Below are positions 59,805 through 64,000 of a DNA stretch of 64,000 bases, piece after piece (position 1 is the stretch's first letter; each line of letters opens with the position of its first letter). This DNA comes from CAZGSN01 sp964371655 (GTDB lineage Bacteria; Desulfobacterota; Binatia; HRBIN30): the NCBI GenBank assembly GCA_964371655.1, contig CAYJOD010000005.1, forward strand, positions 62,001 through 126,000, read 5' to 3'. Position numbers and translations under genes: made by a program. The notes under the pieces are model-generated. The model saw nothing but the letters and a program-made list of their open reading frames with translations. It searched no databases and was not told the DNA's origin.

Positions 59805-61493
59805 TCATGGCGGAGGACGGCGAGCGGCGTCCACAGCTGCTTGGATGGTGCTCGCTATCGCCTTTCTTCGCTCACCGTTGGTGACATTGAGAAACTCGTC
59901 GAGCCAGGTCTCGGGAAGGCGGTAGCGCGCGAAAGCTCGGCGCGCCAAGCGACGCAGATCCTCCGAATCGGGCGTATGACTGAGCCCGTCGAGGTAGGCG
60001 ACAAACGCGTCGTCGACCAACCCCATCTGTTCCAACGCCAGCGCCAGATGTCCCCAGGCAACGGCGTCTCCCGGATCGGCTTCAACGGCCCGTCGCAAGT
60101 ACCTGGCCGCAGCGGGCAACTTGCCGGCCTCGAGTTCGAGGATTCCGGTATTGGCGCTGATCTGCGGGATCCAGTAGCTGTGCACGCCGTAGAAGTTCCC
60201 CCAGGCGAGCACGAACCCGATCAGCAGGCCAACGAACGAAACCTTGTCGAAGCTCCCACGTCGCAGCCGCGGCAGCTCGCTCAACCAATGCGCAGCCAGG
60301 CAGATCAGGGCAGGAACAACGATGAGACGGAAGCGGGCATTGGTGAAGAACAGGGTGCAGGTACCGGTGCCGACCGCGAGCAAAGCGACGGCCGGCAGCA
60401 GCTGCCGCGGCCGCCGCCGCGCGAGGACCATCCCGGCGACCGCCGCCGGCACCAGGATGCCGAAGCCGATCGGGAACAACGCGGTCTGGAAGAGCCAGCT
60501 GTGCGCCGTCTGCCATTCGATGTCGCTGCTGTTCGGCAACTCACGCCGCGACCATGTCCACAAGAACTTTTTGAGCAGTAGCGCCAATGCTGATCGCGGC
60601 TGCGCGCTCCAGAAGGCGAAGGCCCGTTGTCGAAACAGCCTATCCGCCACGACGCTGTCGTTGCCGGCTTGCTCGCGTACCTGTCCAACCTGCGCGGCGA
60701 GTGGGCCGAAGACGAACGGGTTGACTCCGTCCGCATGCTCGTTGTTGCCGAGCCACAGGTTGAGACCGCCGCCGATGGTCAACGGCACGAAGTGGCCGCT
60801 GGTGAGCGCGTTGGCGGTGACGAACATCGCGACCACCAGGACCACCGGGGCCAACGTGCGCAACAGCGCCGAACGCCCGCCGCGCCAGGCGGCGTCCAAA
60901 GCCACAAACGGTACGGCCAGCACCATCTCCGAGCGCACGCTCAGGCTCAGTCCCCACAAGCAGCCGGCGACCAGCCAACGCCGATGGAGCGCGACGGCAA
61001 TGGCGGCAACGGCGACGGCGACGGACAGGGTCGCTGGCAGCATTTCGGCGCTGAAATAGATCAACGGCGCGCACAACGTCGCCAAGACGGCGGCGATGAT
61101 GGCTGCGCCGCTGCCGAACCAGACGCGCGCAAGGTGTGCAATCAGCGCACAGGTAAAGGCATCGAGCAGTGCCTGCACCGTCGCCACCGCGGCAACGCTG
61201 CGTCCGCCGACGGCGTAGACCAGAGCGACGAAATACGCGTACCCGGGCGGTTGATCGAACGGTGGCAGCGGTGCGCGCGGGCCGTCGAGGATCAACAACG
61301 CCCATTGGTGGTAGCGCGCGGCGTTGCTCTGCAGGTTCGAGAAGAACGGCTCGTCGCGAATCGACGATAGATAGAGCAGTCGTACGCTCAGCGCGGCGAT
61401 GAAGGTGACGGCCGCGATGGCGACAGCCGTCGCACCCGTCGTTGCCGGCAAGCGGCGCGGCCTCCCTCGCTTCGATTGTTTCCGCCGCGCCAT
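59805..61493 (-). CDS. GT39-like membrane glycosyltransferase with C-terminal TPRs
   Basis: A 562-residue protein with about 10-12 hydrophobic helices and a C-terminal soluble TPR-like part (GILELEAGKLPAAARYLRRAVEADPGDAVAWGHLALALEQMG). The N-terminal QSNAARYHQWALLIL and FDQPPGYAYFVALVYAVGG resemble ArnT/PMT-type polyprenyl-sugar transferases. The acidic residue usually found before the Tyr of the first loop appears replaced by Asn, so catalysis is not assured. ATG at 61493; the region upstream is unlikely coding. Lies upstream of the nucleotidyltransferase gene. Confidence 0.75.
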   Translation of the reverse strand: MARRKQSKRGRPRRLPATTGATAVAIAAVTFIAALSVRLLYLSSIRDEPFFSNLQSNAARYHQWALLILDGPRAPLPPFDQPPGYAYFVALVYAVGGRSVAAVATVQALLDAFTCALIAHLARVWFGSGAAIIAAVLATLCAPLIYFSAEMLPATLSVAVAVAAIAVALHRRWLVAGCLWGLSLSVRSEMVLAVPFVALDAAWRGGRSALLRTLAPVVLVVAMFVTANALTSGHFVPLTIGGGLNLWLGNNEHADGVNPFVFGPLAAQVGQVREQAGNDSVVADRLFRQRAFAFWSAQPRSALALLLKKFLWTWSRRELPNSSDIEWQTAHSWLFQTALFPIGFGILVPAAVAGMVLARRRPRQLLPAVALLAVGTGTCTLFFTNARFRLIVVPALICLAAHWLSELPRLRRGSFDKVSFVGLLIGFVLAWGNFYGVHSYWIPQISANTGILELEAGKLPAAARYLRRAVEADPGDAVAWGHLALALEQMGLVDDAFVAYLDGLSHTPDSEDLRRLARRAFARYRLPETWLDEFLNVTNGERRKAIASTIQAAVDAARRPPP

Positions 61494-61580
61494 TGCGCGC
61501 CTGTAGTCCGCCTGCCGCCACGGTTCAACGGCACGCGGCCCGCGGGCCCCGCGCACACTGTCGGAGGATACATCTGCCAG

Positions 61581-62111
61581 TCAGCCTGTACGGCCTCTGA
61601 ACAGCCGCCTGAGCCTTCCGAGAAGCGGCAGCTTACTCGGCGCTGCAACTTCAGGATATGCCGTTCCTGCAACGCTATGTTGGTAGAGCCCTGGGGGGAC
61701 ATTGCTCGGCAGCGTGCTCGGCGTGGGAAAGGGCGTGCATTTTCCCAAGAGAAGGTTGTCGATCAAGAAAGACAACGTGGCGATATCGCCTTCATCATCG
61801 GTGCTTTGGTATTGGTTTTCGTCCCTGTTGACCCAAGCCTCCGCCGCCGAATATCCGTGCGCTCTCTTCTCGAGTCGAAGCTGATAGATGCAATGGCCTG
61901 TCCAGCTGCGATGAAAGAAGAGCTGGCCATCTTCGGCGAAGATGAACCATTTGTCTTCCATCTCTTGCGGGATTAGGCCGAGAGACATGAGGTCGAATTC
62001 CTCCTGCGTGAACTGCCTTTGAAACCGGATGCCCTTTCTTGACTCGGGCATCGGCACTGTCCGCCGGGAATCACGGTTCGCCGCTTCTCGTGTCTGACTA
62101 TCTTGATTCAT
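61581..62111 (-). CDS. Hypothetical protein
   Basis: A 176-residue protein starting at the ATG at 62111 after GGAGCACAG. The core (FDLMSLGLIPQEMEDKWFIF, FFHRSWTGHCIYQLRLEK, YSAAEAWVNRDENQY, LSFLIDNLLLGK) looks like a compact alpha/beta domain. It recalls small cytoplasmic proteins of unknown function with a WxxYxE-like core. Lower GC than the neighbours. No partner visible. Confidence 0.72.
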   Translation of the reverse strand: MNQDSQTREAANRDSRRTVPMPESRKGIRFQRQFTQEEFDLMSLGLIPQEMEDKWFIFAEDGQLFFHRSWTGHCIYQLRLEKRAHGYSAAEAWVNRDENQYQSTDDEGDIATLSFLIDNLLLGKCTPFPTPSTLPSNVPPGLYQHSVAGTAYPEVAAPSKLPLLGRLRRLFRGRTG

Positions 62112-62617
62112 CTGTGCTCCGTTCGACCTTGGTCTCGCGTGCGCGACCACTTCCAATTTAGGGCGCGAGCAGGGTCGCGGAACGTGTGATCAGCAGCACT
62201 GAGATCATCCACAGAGCAGGCTAATGCCCGCAACCCCGCGCCCGCATTGACGGGGTGATTGTTCGCCAACCACCATAAAGAAGGAGAACCGCGGATGGAC
62301 GCCGATGGACACGGATTGCTGTCCCCTCATTCACCATCCGACTCGCACCATCGCAAGCGCTGGTCTTCACGGCGTACAGTACATCCTTCATCCGCGTCAA
62401 TTCGCGTCCATCCGCGGTTCAAGCTCTTTTTGTGGCTGCAGGATCTGGTGGTGGGTCAGTTTGATGTTTTCGCCCGATGTCATCCCGAGCGGAGCGAGGG
62501 ATCTGCAGTGGAATGTAGTACCCACCGTGGCCCCGAAAGATTCCTCGCCGCGAAAATTGCGACGGCTCGGAATGACAATCAAACTGACCACTACCCAGGA
62601 TCTCGAACGTTGGTAGC
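62112..62617. repeat. 506-bp non-coding region with two palindromic elements
   Basis: A CCGCGGATGGACGCCGATGG pair (62289-62316 with 62391-62420), then the second copy of the TIR element at 62455-62588 (GTCAGTTTGATG ... ATCAAACTGAC, with GAGCGGAGCGAGGGATCT). Outer CAGGATCTGGTGGTGGG and ACTACCCAGGATCTCG extend its arms. Confidence 0.85.
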
Positions 62618-63409
62618 CTAGCGGCAGGGGCCATAGATCGGCTTCGATCCCTCTCCAGGCGCGAAGCCCTGAAAGCATTCCATCCCGGGCTTCGCTGTAC
62701 CGGCGCCGTCCCCTTTCGGCGCGACACCGGGACCGCTGCTGGGCAGTCGGCTCATCGGAGCACTCATTGGTGGCGCCGGCTCGGCGGCGACCACCTCGAC
62801 GCTCTCGACCCACTCGAAGCCGAGATATCCGGCCTTGGTGGTGACATCGACCTCGAGCGCGCCCGCCGCTACGGCGCCGTAGACGCGTCGCGGCACGCTC
62901 AAGGTCTCCAACGACTCACGGGTGCGCGGCGATCGAGCGACGACCAAGTACCTGGTCATGGGAAGATGGTAGCCGCGGAAGAGCTCCCGATGACTGTGCA
63001 CGCGCGCACGGTGCACCCGAGCTGGCGAGCTGTCGAAGGCGCCGTTGATGAGCTGCACCAGCGCGGCTCCACCACCCACCAGGAGCACAGCCCCGAGAGC
63101 GCAGGTCGCGCCGAGGTCGCGGAGCCGGTGGAAACGGCCGTGACCGTTCTTGGACGACTCGTCGCGGTGGCGGCGCGTCACTGCGGCAGCGACCGCCCAG
63201 ATGACGAACAGCACCAATAGGGGCACGCTGTAGCGCAGCGACGCATCCGACAGCGCCTTCTCGTCGAGTGGCAGATACAGGTACCCTGAAATGGCGAAGC
63301 AGATCAGCGGGGCAAAGATTGCCAGCACAAAGACCACGGCAACCACGATCGCGCCCCACGATGACCTTCGCTCCGCTGCGGGTTGCGGAGCTTGCGGCAG
63401 GTCCTGCAT
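62618..63409 (-). CDS. Hypothetical membrane protein
   Basis: A 263-residue protein with three hydrophobic helices (about residues 18-45, 59-76, 96-117), then an extracytoplasmic His/Arg-rich stretch (RVHRARVHSHRELFRGYHLP) and a beta-rich region (TRYLVVARS, GALEVDVTTKAGYLGFEW). No family recognised. ATG at 63409. Stands alone. Confidence 0.65.
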   Translation of the reverse strand: MQDLPQAPQPAAERRSSWGAIVVAVVFVLAIFAPLICFAISGYLYLPLDEKALSDASLRYSVPLLVLFVIWAVAAAVTRRHRDESSKNGHGRFHRLRDLGATCALGAVLLVGGGAALVQLINGAFDSSPARVHRARVHSHRELFRGYHLPMTRYLVVARSPRTRESLETLSVPRRVYGAVAAGALEVDVTTKAGYLGFEWVESVEVVAAEPAPPMSAPMSRLPSSGPGVAPKGDGAGTAKPGMECFQGFAPGEGSKPIYGPCR

Positions 63410-63576
63410 TTCAGTCCCAAAATCTCAATTCAAACCACGCATGAACCCAGCCCGGCCGCTGGCCGCAACCAAACAAGGAAATTGAACAGGAGCCAACGGA
63501 GAGAACAGAGAAAGACTTGAGGAAACGGAACTGCGTGACATTGTATCGGCCATCTTTTCCTGCCACGGATCATGGC

Positions 63577-63795
63577 ATGACCACCAGAGCGCATCGCAAC
63601 CTCCACGTGCCCTTGCCCGGGCCGCTTCATGACCGCCTGCGTGCCGTCGCGACGCGGTCCAAGCGACCCACCACGAGCTTGGCGCGAGAAGCGATCGAGG
63701 CCTGGGTCGACGAGCGCGAGCGCCAGGCCGTCCATGAGGCGATTGCGACATACGCCACGGAGATGGCAGGGACCGCAGCTGACCTCGATGAATGA
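63577..63795 (+). CDS. Ribbon-helix-helix antitoxin-like protein
   Basis: A 72-residue protein: HVPLPGPLHDRLRAVATRSKRPTTSLAREAIEAWVDE is a ribbon-helix-helix with the helix-helix for DNA binding, as in CopG/ParD-like antitoxins. An Ala-rich tail and LDE end follow. The next ORF (ATG at 63793) stops after nine codons, so no intact toxin follows; it may be an orphan. Start at the ATG at 63577. Confidence 0.65.
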   Translation: MTTRAHRNLHVPLPGPLHDRLRAVATRSKRPTTSLAREAIEAWVDERERQAVHEAIATYATEMAGTAADLDE

Positions 63796-64000
63796 GGATT
63801 GCTTCCTTCTTCGCGCCGTAGCCGCCCGTCACAATAGCCCGCATGACTATTCGCCCCACCCGCCGCCGTATCGTTCGGCGTCGCGAGAAACACCGTGAAC
63901 GCCGAGCCCTCCGGGTTGTAGGGCGACCTCCAACCGCATTGCACAGGAACGGCCTGCCCCTGGTTCGCCCGCAAGCCCGAGCCTCCTGAGCCCGAAAAGC

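Noticed and set aside
63627..63974. Minus-strand frame with EGSAFTVFLATP as a histidine-kinase C-terminus at the right edge
   Set aside because: Only one strand-like segment is suggestive, there are no N/G1/G2 boxes before the edge, and the rest overlaps the RHH gene.

Overview
This is a GC-rich chromosomal window from a Gram-negative bacterium, shown by outer-membrane factors, lipoproteins, a Rieske/cytochrome b complex and KsgA/TsaD housekeeping genes. Several traits recall metagenome-derived 'Candidatus Binatota' or other deltaproteobacteria-like genomes: a secreted CSLREA/beta-helix protein with a Thr/Pro stalk and a C-terminal domain I associate with that group, and intergenic regions crowded with long palindromic repeats. 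That placement is from memory and has not been tested.

Layout. 1-2.5 kb: the first codons of surE, a short-chain dehydrogenase and moaA. 2.8-13.4 kb: a TetR regulator, then a collinear respiratory cluster, then a Crp/Fnr regulator. The cluster holds a four-helix cytochrome b, haem-b gamma, four-cluster Fe-S beta and TorD-type chaperone of a type II DMSO-reductase-family enzyme, then a Rieske protein, a two-cluster ferredoxin, cytochrome b6, a subunit IV-like protein, an eight-haem cytochrome c and a small membrane protein. No molybdopterin alpha subunit is present. 13.5-19.2 kb: a CzcCBA-type metal efflux operon with a near-perfect Fur-type box upstream. 19.4-30.7 kb: an amidohydrolase remnant, a lipoprotein, plsB, a DEAD-box helicase, a membrane-bound LuxR-type regulator divergent from a DUF2231 protein, a secreted beta-propeller protein and a GH32/GH43-like protein. 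30.9-37.3 kb: the giant beta-helix protein, rsmA-tsaD and a TPR lipoprotein. 37.7-42.3 kb: an ABC-2 exporter with a MlaC-like protein, divergent from a TolC-like protein. 42.5-45.1 kb: a MUG113/GIY-YIG protein, an antitoxin with a broken PemK/MazF-type toxin, and a membrane adenylate cyclase. 45.1-49.3 kb: a polar amino-acid ABC transporter and an acyl-CoA ligase. 49.3-51.7 kb: a frameshifted and truncated lipoprotein, an ATPase-DUF4143 protein, a decayed secreted-protein fragment and a CBS protein. 52.1-54.1 kb: a Cys-rich secreted protein and an outer-membrane barrel. 54.5-57 kb: phosphotransferase, lipoprotein and DUF6285 genes. 57.4-61.5 kb: galK, a sugar nucleotidyltransferase and a GT39-like membrane protein. 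61.6-64 kb: two hypothetical genes and an orphan ribbon-helix-helix antitoxin.

The clearest functional unit is the respiratory cluster. It could link a cytoplasm-facing molybdo-oxidoreductase, whose catalytic subunit must be encoded elsewhere, to the quinone pool through a b6f-like complex and an octahaem cytochrome. The most pervasive structural feature is the set of palindromic intergenic elements. I group them in about fifteen families, several dispersed as two or more copies, some nested inside others, and several abutting broken or 5'-altered genes. I saw no rRNA, tRNA, CRISPR array or transposase gene.
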